Position numbers and translations under genes: made by a program. The notes beneath the pieces were generated by a model. It did not search any database. It was not told the origin of the DNA and was given only the letters and a program-made list of their open reading frames with translations. Of a stretch of 16,486 nt of DNA, positions 1 through 8,326 are shown one piece after another; position 1 is the first letter of the stretch; each line of letters starts with the position of its first letter. This stretch comes from an uncultured bacterium (GTDB lineage: Bacteria; Patescibacteriota; Minisyncoccia; Moranbacterales; GWC2-37-73): assembly GCA_903824515.1 (NCBI GenBank), contig CAIJXA010000003.1, forward strand, positions 1 to 16,486. The letters are read 5' to 3'.

Positions 1-1047
1 GGAATCGTCGGACTGCCGAATGTGGGGAAAAGCACCCTTTTTAAGGCTCTGACCAAAAATCCAGTGGAAATCAGTAATTATCCGTTTTGCACCATCGAGC
101 CGAATGTGGGAGTGGTGAAAGTGCCGGACGAAAGGCTTTTGAAGTTGTCGGAAATGTCGCAGACGGAAAAAATTGTGCCGGCAGTGGTGGAATTTGTGGA
201 TATAGCGGGAATCGTGAAAGGCGCTTCGGAAGGTGAGGGCTTAGGGAATAAATTTTTGGCCAACATCCGGGAGGTTGATGCGATTGCGCAAGTAGTTCGG
301 GTTTTTGAAAATACTAACATAACGCACGTGCATAATGTGATTAATCCTGTTGGAGACATTGAAGTTATCAACTTGGAGCTTATCTTGGCAGACCTAGAAA
401 CTGCCAGTAAAACACAATTCAGAGTTGAAAAAGAAGTTAAAGGTAATAAAAAAGGATCCTACAATCAATTAGAAGTCGTCAGAAAAATAAAAGCGACCTT
501 GGAAGCTGGTAAACTTGCTAGCGAAACGGTAGGTTTTGAAGAGATGCTCAAGGATGAATATGGTAAATTGATTATTCGCGAAATGTCGCTACTCACCATT
601 AAACCATTTTTGTATATTTTCAACGTGGCGGATGTTGAAGAGAAATTATTGCCGGAGCTGGAAAACAAAAAGCATCTTAAACTCGACATTAAAATCGAAG
701 AGGAGTTGCTTGAAATGAGCGAGCAGGAAAAAGCTGAGATGGGCTTGGTTTCACATATTGATGATTTAATTGTGGCGGCCTATGACTTGCTGGGACTGCA
801 AACCTTTTTAACCACTGGCAAAATTGAAACTCGCGCATGGACCATTAAAAAAGGTGCTACGGCGCCAGAAGCAGGAGCTGCTATCCACACTGACTTTCAA
901 GAAAAATTCATTCGGGCGGATGTGATTGCCTGGGACAAACTCTTGGAAATCGGTTCTTGGGGCAAAGCCAAGGAAGTTGGAGTGGTTAAAACTGTTGGCA
1001 GGGATTATGTGATGACGGATGGAGAGGTGGTTGAATTTAAGGTTTAG
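1..1047 (+). CDS. ychF: YchF/OLA1-family ATPase, 5'-truncated by window edge
   Basis: This is a ribosome-associated P-loop NTPase of the Obg/OLA1 family. The reading frame is open from base 1 and begins inside the P-loop (GIVGLPNVGKST), so only a handful of N-terminal residues are missing; 348 residues are present against roughly 360 in the family. The in-frame GTG at 22 lies inside the P-loop and cannot be the true start. Switch II is clear (DIAGIVKGASEGEG followed by GNKFLANIREVD), and the C-terminal TGS domain is typical (EKFIRADVIAWD, then GRDYVMTDGEVVEF). The G4 position reads FNVADVEE: the canonical NKxD lysine is replaced, as expected for YchF, which prefers ATP to GTP, but the fourth residue is D rather than the usual E. 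It sits alone upstream of the pilus cluster and has its own terminator. Confidence 0.96.
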   Translation, partial: GIVGLPNVGKSTLFKALTKNPVEISNYPFCTIEPNVGVVKVPDERLLKLSEMSQTEKIVPAVVEFVDIAGIVKGASEGEGLGNKFLANIREVDAIAQVVRVFENTNITHVHNVINPVGDIEVINLELILADLETASKTQFRVEKEVKGNKKGSYNQLEVVRKIKATLEAGKLASETVGFEEMLKDEYGKLIIREMSLLTIKPFLYIFNVADVEEKLLPELENKKHLKLDIKIEEELLEMSEQEKAEMGLVSHIDDLIVAAYDLLGLQTFLTTGKIETRAWTIKKGATAPEAGAAIHTDFQEKFIRADVIAWDKLLEIGSWGKAKEVGVVKTVGRDYVMTDGEVVEFKV

Positions 1048-1078
1048 TCATGGAGCATAGAACAAAGAGCATAGGAAT

Positions 1079-1134
1079 ATACAATATACCAAATACCATA
1101 TACCAAATATCAAATATCAAATACCAAATACAAG
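1079..1134. repeat. Eight degenerate 7-bp tandem repeats (ATAYCAA)
   Basis: Eight consecutive heptads lie in strict register between ychF and its terminator: ATACAAT, ATACCAA, ATACCAT, ATACCAA, ATATCAA, ATATCAA, ATACCAA, ATACAAG. The last unit runs into the terminator stem. No coding potential is seen. Confidence 0.85.
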
Positions 1135-1158
1135 TAGCCTTAAGGGGCTACTTTTTTT
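1132..1158 (+). terminator. Rho-independent terminator of ychF
   Basis: An 8-bp stem AAGTAGCC (1132-1139) pairs with GGCTACTT (1146-1153) around a TTAAGG loop. A run of seven T (1152-1158) begins at the end of the stem. Its position 85 bp after the ychF stop fits termination of that gene. Confidence 0.85.
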
Positions 1159-1171
1159 GTGAGTGCTTGTG

Positions 1172-1180
1172 TGATATAAT
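1172..1180 (+). promoter_or_regulatory. Extended -10 promoter for pilB
   Basis: TG at 1172-1173, one base, then a perfect TATAAT at 1175-1180 form an extended -10 element. At 17 bp upstream there is only the terminator T-run, so no recognisable -35. The predicted transcript would start near 1187, leaving a leader of about 20 nt before the pilB ATG. Confidence 0.6.
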
Positions 1181-1206
1181 ATAGAAAATAGAAAAATAAA
1201 AATAAT

Positions 1207-2955
1207 ATGCAAATAGCAAATAAACAACTAAAAGATTTTATCATAGATTCAGGCCTGATTAGCAGTGGGGTGATTGAAGAAAATTTCAATGAAGCTTTAA
1301 GCGAAAACAAAAAACTGGGGGATTTGTTGATGGAGAAAAGCCTGATTAGTGAAATTGACCTAAAAAAATTATATTCATACATCCTGGGAATACCTTTTGT
1401 AAACTTGGAAAAGGAAGTTATTGCTAATGAAATTTTGCACATAATTCCTGAGCCGATTGCGAAAAAATATGGAATTGTGGCGTTTGAAAAAGAGGGCAAC
1501 AATTTGAAGGTGGCGATGCAAAATCCGGAAGATTTGCAAACAATTGATTTTATCAGAAAGAAAACAGGCCTAAAAATTGTTCCATGCCTTACTAGTGAAG
1601 ACAATATCAAAATAGTTTTAAAGCAATACGAAAAAAGCTTGAAGGCTGAGTTTGGAGATATTATCAGCAAGGATTCTGAAAGTGTTTCTTCAAGTGATTC
1701 TGAGGATGATTTGGAAAAAATTGCGCAAGACCTTCCAGTTATCCGTATTGTCGATACCCTCATTAAGCATGCGATTTTGCAATCTGCTAGTGATATTCAC
1801 ATTGAACCAGATGAGAAAGAAATTCGAGTCAGATATCGAATTGATGGAATCTTGCACGATGCTATGACGCTCCCTCATCAGGTTATGGGAGGCTTGATTG
1901 CACGCATCAAAGTTCTTTCAAACCTGAAGCTGGATGAGCATCGCTTGCCGCAAGATGGGCGGTTTAAAATTGAAAAAGATGGATACAAGATTTCATTTCG
2001 TGTCAGCATCCTGCCTGTTTTTGAGGGTGAAAAAATAGTAATGCGTCTGTTGGATGAAACTTCAAAGGGTTTGACCTTGGAAAAAATGGGTCTTTTTGGC
2101 GATGCCCTGGAAAAAGTTCATCAAAATATTAAGCGACCCAATGGAATGATTTTGGTAACAGGGCCAACTGGAAGTGGAAAAACAACAACTCTTTATACGA
2201 TCATGGATATTCTCAATACTCGGGAAGTTAACATCAGCACGGTTGAAGATCCGGTTGAATATCGTATGCCAAGAGTCAATCAAACTCAGGTTAATCCTAA
2301 AATAGGAATGACTTTTGCTGCCGCCCTTCGAAGTTTGCTTCGTCAAGACCCGGATATTATTATGGTCGGTGAAATTAGAGATGGAGAAACAATGCAGATT
2401 GCCATTGAGGCCGCAATGACCGGTCACCTTGTGCTCTCAACTTTGCACACTAACAGCGCCGCTGGAACATTGCCACGACTTTTGGATATGGGAGCGGAAG
2501 CCTTTTTGGTGGCTTCAACTGTCAATGTGATTGTCGCTCAGCGTTTAGTGCGAAAATTGTGTAATGATTGCAAGGTGCCGTATAACTTTGAAGAAAAGGA
2601 TATTAAAAATTTGCAGGAAAGTTTTGAAATGACTAAAGCACTCGAGATACTCAAAAAATCACCGCAGCTCAAGGGCATTGTTGACGCAAAAAGCACCTGG
2701 AAAAATATTCAATTTTATCGAGCCAAAGGTTGTGACCAATGCAGTGAAGAAGGTTATCACGGACGTCAAGGAATTTATGAAGTGCTTGAGATGAATGAAA
2801 AAATTGGAAAATCGATTACTTCAAATGCCTCGGCCGACGAAATAGAAAAAAGTGCCAGAGAGGATGGGATGCAAAAAATGTATGAGGATGGTTTTGTTAA
2901 AGCAGCCATGGGAGTGACATCCATTGAAGAAGTTTTGAGAGTAACTAAAGAATAA
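1207..2955 (+). CDS. pilB: Type IV pilus assembly ATPase PilB (GspE/PulE family)
   Basis: This is the cytoplasmic hexameric ATPase that drives pilin polymerisation. At 582 residues it has normal PilB length. The N-terminal region (about 1-150) is MshEN/T2SSE-N-like with a weakly conserved LGDLL repeat. The motor domain has Walker A GPTGSGKT at 319-326, the Asp box STVEDPVEY, Walker B DPDIIMVGEIRD at 381-392, and the His box TGHLVLSTLHT at 405-415. A tetracysteine zinc site is present as C452/C455 and C509/C512 (CNDC, CDQC). The motif pattern argues for an assembly ATPase and not the retraction ATPase PilT, which is shorter and lacks the zinc site. The start is the first ATG after an extended -10 promoter, with no Shine-Dalgarno in front of it. 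It is the first gene of the pilus cluster. Confidence 0.96.
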   Translation: MQIANKQLKDFIIDSGLISSGVIEENFNEALSENKKLGDLLMEKSLISEIDLKKLYSYILGIPFVNLEKEVIANEILHIIPEPIAKKYGIVAFEKEGNNLKVAMQNPEDLQTIDFIRKKTGLKIVPCLTSEDNIKIVLKQYEKSLKAEFGDIISKDSESVSSSDSEDDLEKIAQDLPVIRIVDTLIKHAILQSASDIHIEPDEKEIRVRYRIDGILHDAMTLPHQVMGGLIARIKVLSNLKLDEHRLPQDGRFKIEKDGYKISFRVSILPVFEGEKIVMRLLDETSKGLTLEKMGLFGDALEKVHQNIKRPNGMILVTGPTGSGKTTTLYTIMDILNTREVNISTVEDPVEYRMPRVNQTQVNPKIGMTFAAALRSLLRQDPDIIMVGEIRDGETMQIAIEAAMTGHLVLSTLHTNSAAGTLPRLLDMGAEAFLVASTVNVIVAQRLVRKLCNDCKVPYNFEEKDIKNLQESFEMTKALEILKKSPQLKGIVDAKSTWKNIQFYRAKGCDQCSEEGYHGRQGIYEVLEMNEKIGKSITSNASADEIEKSAREDGMQKMYEDGFVKAAMGVTSIEEVLRVTKE

Positions 2956-3100
2956 GGGTAGTTTTTTGATTTTGTTGCGCAAATGATTTAAATTCAAAAA
3001 TTCCTTTTAGGTGCTGTACCCAAATTTTTAATTTTTAAATTTTAATTTTTAATAAAATCTGAATTTTCTAATTTTAAAAATTGGAATATTGAAAATTCAT

Positions 3101-3128
3101 TTTAAATTTAAAATTTCAAATTTAAAAT
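3101..3128. repeat. Four 7-bp AT-rich tandem repeats before pilC
   Basis: TTTAAAT, TTAAAAT, TTCAAAT and TTAAAAT follow one another in register, within a nearly pure A+T spacer (about 2985-3139) between pilB and pilC. The rest of the spacer is looser runs of the same kind. I see no clear terminator or promoter in it. Confidence 0.6.
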
Positions 3129-3139
3129 TGTTTTAAATT

Positions 3140-4366
3140 ATGCCCAAATATATTTATACAGCCAAAAGCTATGATGGCCAGACAAAGGGTGGCGAAATCA
3201 TTGCACGTGACGAAAAATCACTAGCCAGTCAACTTAGGAGTGATGGTTTTTTGGTTACCTCAATTCATCTGGTCAAAGAAGACCAGTCAACTATGGGCCC
3301 GCAGGTCAAATTTTGGGACAAATTCAATAGTGTTCCTTTGAAGGAAAAAATGGTGTTTGCCAGGAATCTTAGTGTTATGATAAGTTCGGGTCTTACTATT
3401 TCACGTGCGGTGGGAAATCTTGCATTGCAATCGGAGCATAAGGGATTTAAAAAGATTCTTGATGATATTTTTAATGAAATGCAAAATGGGAAAACCCTCA
3501 GTGAAGGATTTGCAAAATATCCTGGAGTTTTTGGCGATCTTTTTATTAATATGGTTAGAGTTGGGGAGGTGGCTGGAAATCTTGAGGAAGTACTTAAAAT
3601 AGTTTCGGTACAGTTAGAAAAAGAGGCTGATTTAAAGGGAAAAGTAAAGGGGGCAATGATTTATCCGATTGTTGTTCTTTCAGTGATGATTTTAATTGGA
3701 ATCCTTATGTTGACCTATGTGCTTCCTCAAATGATGGGCGTCTTTAAAGATATGAATGCCAAGCTTCCACCAACAACTCAATTTTTGGTGGATCTTAGTG
3801 AAAAAATGAGAAATAATGGACTGTTCGTGGCTGTTTTATTTGTGGGTGTAATTGCTTTTTTGAAATTTTTTCTCAAGCAAAAAGCTGGCAAAAAAGCGCT
3901 GGGGTATTTTGTTTTACATGTGCCAATTTTTAGCCCCATTGTAAAACAAGTTAATTGTGCTCGTTTTGCCAGAATTTATAGTTCGTTGCTAAAAAGTGGA
4001 GTTAGCTCAATTGATGCCCTTAAAATTATTTCAAACACACTCTCAAATCAGTATTACAAGGAAGCATTGCTTGGTGGCATGGAGGACATCCAAAGGGGAA
4101 TTCCACTTAGTACTATTTTGCTGAATCATTCGGATATTTTTCCTATGCTAGTTTCCCAAATTGTTCAAGTAGGGGAAGAAACAGGAAAAACAGACACGGT
4201 TTTGCTTCAGTTGGCACAATTTTATGAAGATGAAGTTGATCAAGTTACAAAAAATATGTCGGCGATAATTGAGCCCATGCTGATGGTTGTCATTGGCGGA
4301 TGCGTCGGATTTTTTGCTGTCGCAATGCTTCAACCTATGTATAGCCTAATGGATAATATCAAGTAG
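3140..4366 (+). CDS. pilC: Type IV pilus inner-membrane platform protein PilC (GspF family)
   Basis: PilC is the polytopic membrane platform on which PilB acts. The 408-residue length is typical. Two T2SSF domains are visible, roughly residues 65-190 and 270-395, each starting in a helical cytoplasmic segment (VFARNLSVMISSGLTISRAV; CARFARIYSSLLKSGVSSID). The hydrophobic segments are about 172-195 (PIVVLSVMILIGILML), 222-242 (LFVAVLFVGVIAFLKFF) and 377-402 (EPMLMVVIGGCVGFFAV). The family motifs VGEVAGNLEEVL and VGEETGKTDTVLLQLAQFYEDEVD are intact, as is the C-terminal IIEPMLMVVIGG followed by MYSLMDNIK. The ATG lies directly after an AT-rich repeat spacer and has no clear Shine-Dalgarno. Confidence 0.95.
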   Translation: MPKYIYTAKSYDGQTKGGEIIARDEKSLASQLRSDGFLVTSIHLVKEDQSTMGPQVKFWDKFNSVPLKEKMVFARNLSVMISSGLTISRAVGNLALQSEHKGFKKILDDIFNEMQNGKTLSEGFAKYPGVFGDLFINMVRVGEVAGNLEEVLKIVSVQLEKEADLKGKVKGAMIYPIVVLSVMILIGILMLTYVLPQMMGVFKDMNAKLPPTTQFLVDLSEKMRNNGLFVAVLFVGVIAFLKFFLKQKAGKKALGYFVLHVPIFSPIVKQVNCARFARIYSSLLKSGVSSIDALKIISNTLSNQYYKEALLGGMEDIQRGIPLSTILLNHSDIFPMLVSQIVQVGEETGKTDTVLLQLAQFYEDEVDQVTKNMSAIIEPMLMVVIGGCVGFFAVAMLQPMYSLMDNIK

Positions 4367-4371
4367 TCATT

Positions 4372-4427
4372 TAAACATATAAACATATAAGCAGGTAGGC
4401 ATGTAATTGCTTAGGTGGGTAATCAAA
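4372..4427. repeat. Seven degenerate 8-bp tandem repeats (TARRCATR-like)
   Basis: Octads in register: TAAACATA, TAAACATA, TAAGCAGG, TAGGCATG, TAATTGCT, TAGGTGGG, TAATCAAA. The first two are identical and the later ones decay progressively, keeping the TA start. They fill nearly the whole pilC-prepilin spacer. Confidence 0.65.
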
Positions 4428-4476
4428 ATGTTTCAAGAGAATGGACAAGACGAAAATAATTAATCGCGAGAATAAT

Positions 4477-5862
4477 ATGTTTTTTCAAAGAATATTTAAA
4501 AATAAAAAACGTGGCTTCACTTTGGTTGAGATGCTGATTTTTATGTTTATTTTTACAATTGCCGGCTTGACCTTTTATAAGGTTTTTACAATAGGAACTA
4601 AGTCGATGGGAGATGTTAGAAGTCGACTTGGGGCAATTGCGCTTGCAAATGAAAGAATCGAAATAATTCGCAATCTTAAATACGAAGATGTCGCAACATT
4701 GGGCGGGATTCCGGCTGGAAATCTTTTGCAAGTCGAAACGGTCAGTCGCTCAGGAAAAACTTATTATGTGCATTGTTCGGTGGTTGCTGTTGATGATCCA
4801 TTTGATGGCACCCTGGCTGCCGGAACAGACACTCGGCCTGCCGATTATAAGCAAGTTAAGATTGTTGTATATTGGGAGGATAATAATCTGGCAAAGTCCA
4901 CAACGGCAGTGACAACAATTTCGCCGCCCGGAGTTGAGGCGATGTATACTGGAGGAATTCTTTCTTTGAATGTAGTGGATAGTTCGGGAGTTGGAATTGG
5001 GCAAGCTAATGTTAAAATTATCAACAATACAGTTTCTCCGTCGGTTAATGCGCAATATACAACCGATTCCACGGGAAATCTCTTTTTGCCGGAAGTTATT
5101 CCCGCACTGCAAACCTATAGTCTTCAAATTTCTAAAAGCGGATATTTTTCAGTGCAAACCTATGCGCCATATCCCTTGAGCGCTGTTAGTCCGATTGATG
5201 TTCACGCCAGCGTTGTCAATGCTAGCATAAATCAAAAAACAATTGTCATGGACAAGTTTTCAACAATTAATGTTTACACAAAATCACCCCTTGGTGACAT
5301 AGTTCCAAATATTGATTTTGCGCTAGCTGGTGGCCGGAAAATTGCAGACACCGTGGCCTCGCCGGCATTGCCAGTATGGTCATTTGCTAAAGCAAACTTT
5401 AATTCAGCAGTCGCTGGGAAATCGGTTTTTTCTGAGGTGAGTCCTGGCCCGTATTATTTCACCTATCCGGCGGGCGCACAAAATGATAATTACAAATTGC
5501 TTTATCTTGATGTTGCAACAGATGCGACTAACTCGTTCAATTTATCCTCGGATGTATCTTTGGACGCCAATGTGATTTTGGCCAACAAAGAAACGGATGC
5601 TCTTTTTGTGACAGTGCTAAATGACGCAGATAATAAACCCTTGGCGGATGCCTCAGTCGAACTCAGGAGTGTGAGTGGGACCTATGACGTAACCTTAGCC
5701 ACCAATAAATTTGGGAAAGTGTATTTTCCAGATGCAAGCGCAAATGTTGTTGCAGGCGACTATAAATTAAGTGTTAAAGTTGTGGGTTTTACTGATATTA
5801 TTGATCAAGATGTTACGGTTAATAAACTTACTAGCCAAGAAATTAAAATGGTGGCCGAATAA
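4477..5862 (+). CDS. Prepilin-like protein with two beta-sandwich (CarboxypepD_reg/Cna-B-like) domains
   Basis: This is a type IV pilin-like protein. From the ATG at 4477 it has a 13-residue basic leader ending KKRG, then FTLVEMLIFMFIFTIAGL, the class III signal with cleavage after G13 and the mature Glu5. An upstream in-frame ATG at 4441 exists, but 4477 has a GAG six bases upstream and gives a leader of usual length. The segment ERIEIIRNLKYEDV to VDDPFDGT resembles minor pseudopilins of Parcubacteria. Two regions look like Ig-like beta-sandwich modules: about 160-240 (LSLNVVDSSGVGIGQANVKI) and 375-461 (LFVTVLNDADNKPLADASVE). At 461 residues it is much longer than a normal pilin, which suggests a minor, tip or adhesive subunit. 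Its stop is 2 bp from the next start, so the two genes are probably translationally coupled. Confidence 0.85.
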   Translation: MFFQRIFKNKKRGFTLVEMLIFMFIFTIAGLTFYKVFTIGTKSMGDVRSRLGAIALANERIEIIRNLKYEDVATLGGIPAGNLLQVETVSRSGKTYYVHCSVVAVDDPFDGTLAAGTDTRPADYKQVKIVVYWEDNNLAKSTTAVTTISPPGVEAMYTGGILSLNVVDSSGVGIGQANVKIINNTVSPSVNAQYTTDSTGNLFLPEVIPALQTYSLQISKSGYFSVQTYAPYPLSAVSPIDVHASVVNASINQKTIVMDKFSTINVYTKSPLGDIVPNIDFALAGGRKIADTVASPALPVWSFAKANFNSAVAGKSVFSEVSPGPYYFTYPAGAQNDNYKLLYLDVATDATNSFNLSSDVSLDANVILANKETDALFVTVLNDADNKPLADASVELRSVSGTYDVTLATNKFGKVYFPDASANVVAGDYKLSVKVVGFTDIIDQDVTVNKLTSQEIKMVAE

Positions 5863-5864
5863 AT

Positions 5865-6506
5865 ATGCTTATTTTGACAAAATTCAAATACACAAAAAAA
5901 GCAGGCATGACTCTGGTTGAAATGTTAATTGCTATGTTTATTTTTCTTATTGGCATTGCTGGTCTTACTATGCTTGCCTCAAAAAGCTGGGGGATGAATT
6001 CCTTTGTGATTGAATCAGGCAATGCTACAAGTAAGGCTACTAGCGCACTTAATAGTGTTATTAAAAACTTAAGAAAGATTAGGCAAGCTGATGACGGAAG
6101 TTATCCAGTGAAAGAGGTTGGCAGCAATAGCCTTACGGTTTATCTTGATGACGATAACACTGCTGACGGCAAAGTTGAAAGAGTGCGTTATTATCTTGAT
6201 TCTGCCACTCAAACCCTGAAAAAAGGAGTCACAAAGTCAAGTGGAACGCCAGCTTCTTATCCCGCTGCCGAAACTATCAGTGTAGTTGCAAATTACGTTG
6301 TCAACACGCCGGCGCAGCCAGTTTTTGAATATTATAATAGTGATTATCCAATCGACACAATAAATAATCCGCTCGTAAATCCGGCGGTGGCTGATGTTAA
6401 ATTAGTTAAGGTGCGTTTGTGGGTTAATATTAAGCCACTTACTGCCCCGGACAATGTTAATCTGGAATCTTTTGTGGAATTTAGAAATCTTAATGATAAC
6501 TATTAG
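5865..6506 (+). CDS. Prepilin-like minor pilin (PilV/PilW-like)
   Basis: A 213-residue protein with a class III prepilin signal: basic leader TKFKYTKKAG, then MTLVEMLIAMFIFLIGIAGL, with cleavage expected after G14 and Glu at mature position 5. The hydrophobic helix continues to about residue 35. The rest is a soluble globular part with no domain I recognise; the pattern VERVRYYLDSATQTLKKGV is common in PilW/PseudoG-type pseudopilins. The start is 2 bp after the upstream prepilin stop and the stop is 1 bp before the ATG of the next gene, so the three genes form a tight block. It is probably a minor pilin that primes or caps the fibre. Assignment to PilV or PilW specifically is not possible by eye. 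Confidence 0.85.
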   Translation: MLILTKFKYTKKAGMTLVEMLIAMFIFLIGIAGLTMLASKSWGMNSFVIESGNATSKATSALNSVIKNLRKIRQADDGSYPVKEVGSNSLTVYLDDDNTADGKVERVRYYLDSATQTLKKGVTKSSGTPASYPAAETISVVANYVVNTPAQPVFEYYNSDYPIDTINNPLVNPAVADVKLVKVRLWVNIKPLTAPDNVNLESFVEFRNLNDNY

Positions 6507-6507
6507 T

Positions 6508-8142
6508 ATGAATGTGGGAAATTCGAAGCTTATTATCAACAACAAGAAAGGTTCAGCCATTGCTTACGCCTTGGTTATTATTGCGATGATTTCAATCTTG
6601 CTATCTTCGATGATACAGTTTATTGCAAATAATTCGAAGAGTTCTTTTCAGGTGCAAAGCAAGGAGGAGGCATTTCAAATCGCAGAAGCTGGTGTTAATT
6701 TTTATCGATGGTATTTGGCGCATGAAACTGATGGCAGAACCGCAATGCAAGTTCGAGATTTTTGGCAAAATACGAGCCCTTATCCCTATGGAGTGAATCA
6801 TCAATTTGATCGTGAATATGTAGATGCGCAAGGTGGCGCAATCGGAAAATATAGTATTAATGTTTCAAATCCTGATCCAAGTTCAACTATTGTCGATGTT
6901 ATTGTTGAGGGCTCTACGTATAAGTATCCCACTGTAAAAAGAACAATAAAAGTTCGTTTTAGGCGACCTTCTTGGAGTGAGGATAGTGTTTTGGCTAATG
7001 ATTTTATGCGTTTTGGTGAAGGAACTGTTGTTAATGGTAAGATACATTCCAATTCTGGCATTCGTTTTGATGGAATTGCTACAAATATTGTTTCAAGCTC
7101 CTTGAGCACAATTGACGATCCTGATCATACAGGAGGAATTGAGTTTGGGGTGCACACTCATGTCAATGTTCCTCCCGCAACGGGCGTCAACGACAATCAG
7201 CGCCCCTTGGAGGCTCCACCAAATGCGGTTGCTCAGCGAATAGATGTTTTCAGGGCTGGAAGGGTTTTTCCAGCCCCGCAAATAGATTTTGCAAGTGTTG
7301 TTTCGGACATTTCATATATGCGTAGTCAGGCATCACAGAAGTTTGATAATAGCGGAGCGGGTCGTAGAATTATTTTGAAAGCAGATGGTACTTTTGATGT
7401 TTGCAAAGTTAATTCCTATTCTTCAACAACTAATGCTATTACGGATTATGCCGGAATCACAGTTGGCGCCTCCGGTGCTTATGCCGCGACCAATGGGTCG
7501 GTCTGCTCTTCGCCGACAACAGTTTGTTGCAATAATGGAACAATCGCCTGCAATTGGATTGCAAATGGCACTCATTCAAAAGGGAAATGTTTAAGTATGG
7601 ATAATTATCCAATCCCAAACAAGGGAATAATTTTTGTCGCAAACAACATTTGGCTGGAAGGCACTGTCAGCGGAAGACGCGTTTCTTTGGTTGCGGCTGA
7701 ACTTTCTGACGAACCAGTTGGTGGCGGTGTTGCAAATACTGGTGGCAACAAAAGTGTATTCTTAGGCATGAATAATTTGCTTTATAGTACTTTTGACGGA
7801 AGTGATATTATTGGAGTAATTGCGCAAAAAGATGTTGAAGTTATTAAAGATAGTCAAAGTAACCTCACTATTGATGGGGCACTACTTGCCAAGGAGGGTC
7901 GTGTTGGGAGAAATTCCTACGGCAGCAATAAAAGTACAATAACCATAAATGGATCCATAGCGACTAATAATCGTTACGGATTTGCTTATGTTGGAAATAC
8001 TTACAATTGTGGAGGAGGCGTTACAGTTGGCGACGGATACTGTTTTCGTAATCTTAATTTTGATAACAATTTGTTGTATTATCCTCCGCCATATTTTCCG
8101 ACCGGTACGCAATATTCCATCGACAAATGGGAAGAAAATTAA
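6508..8142 (+). CDS. Large PilX-like pilus-associated protein
   Basis: I take the ATG at 6508, one base after the preceding stop, giving 544 residues. The frame is open back to 6454, but that extension overlaps the upstream gene and encodes an implausible N-terminus. The N-terminus is PilX/GspK-like: a short leader NNKKG, then SAIAYALVIIAMISILLSSM and the motif EEAFQIAEAGVNFYRWYLAHE. It lacks the mature Glu5 of ordinary pilins. The long C-terminal part (about 200-544) carries repeated beta-rich segments such as GTVVNGKIHSNSGIRFDG, NNIWLEGTVSGRRVSL and STITINGSIATNN, suggestive of a beta-solenoid, and a cysteine cluster around CSSPTTVCCNNGTIAC. The final residues are aromatic and proline-rich (YYPPPYFP). 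Its place after two prepilins suggests a tip or surface-exposed subunit; an adhesin role is inference. Confidence 0.8.
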   Translation: MNVGNSKLIINNKKGSAIAYALVIIAMISILLSSMIQFIANNSKSSFQVQSKEEAFQIAEAGVNFYRWYLAHETDGRTAMQVRDFWQNTSPYPYGVNHQFDREYVDAQGGAIGKYSINVSNPDPSSTIVDVIVEGSTYKYPTVKRTIKVRFRRPSWSEDSVLANDFMRFGEGTVVNGKIHSNSGIRFDGIATNIVSSSLSTIDDPDHTGGIEFGVHTHVNVPPATGVNDNQRPLEAPPNAVAQRIDVFRAGRVFPAPQIDFASVVSDISYMRSQASQKFDNSGAGRRIILKADGTFDVCKVNSYSSTTNAITDYAGITVGASGAYAATNGSVCSSPTTVCCNNGTIACNWIANGTHSKGKCLSMDNYPIPNKGIIFVANNIWLEGTVSGRRVSLVAAELSDEPVGGGVANTGGNKSVFLGMNNLLYSTFDGSDIIGVIAQKDVEVIKDSQSNLTIDGALLAKEGRVGRNSYGSNKSTITINGSIATNNRYGFAYVGNTYNCGGGVTVGDGYCFRNLNFDNNLLYYPPPYFPTGTQYSIDKWEEN

Positions 8143-8302
8143 TTCATTATGAGCTTTGAAGAAAATAGTGTAAAATAAAAAAAGAAAAAACAATGGACAT
8201 AGTTTCATTGTAGTTTAATTTGTTTTCTCGTCGTGGCGAGTAAGTGTAGATTGAAATAAAAACAAAAAAAGTGGGAGTGTAGGATATTTGCTTGTAATAT
8301 TG

Positions 8303-8322
8303 TATGCTTTATGCTTTATGCG
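8303..8322. repeat. 7-bp tandem repeat TATGCTT upstream of pilM
   Basis: TATGCTT, TATGCTT, TATGCG in register. The ATG triplets inside the repeat create the alternative pilM start at 8318, so repeat number could change which start is in frame. Confidence 0.6.
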
Positions 8323-8326
8323 TCCA

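Noticed and set aside
1079..1134. Repeat array as a CRISPR
   Set aside because: The units are 7 bp and contiguous with no spacers, and there are no cas genes in the window.
1140..1763. 207-codon minus-strand open frame antisense to pilB
   Set aside because: It overlaps the pilB N-terminal region, which has a known fold, runs through the ychF terminator and pilB promoter, and its product is low-complexity and hydrophobic without a family signature.
4441..4476. ATG at 4441 as start of the first prepilin
   Set aside because: The only GAG upstream is one base from the ATG, too close to act as Shine-Dalgarno, and the leader would be 25 residues; 4477 has better spacing and a usual leader. It cannot be excluded.
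6454..6507. N-terminal extension of the PilX-like frame
   Set aside because: It overlaps the upstream gene and would put an odd sequence ahead of a good leader; the ATG at 6508 sits one base after the upstream stop.
8225..8240. CTCG/CGAG hairpin before pilM
   Set aside because: A 4-bp stem with no T-run; too weak to call a terminator or regulatory RNA.
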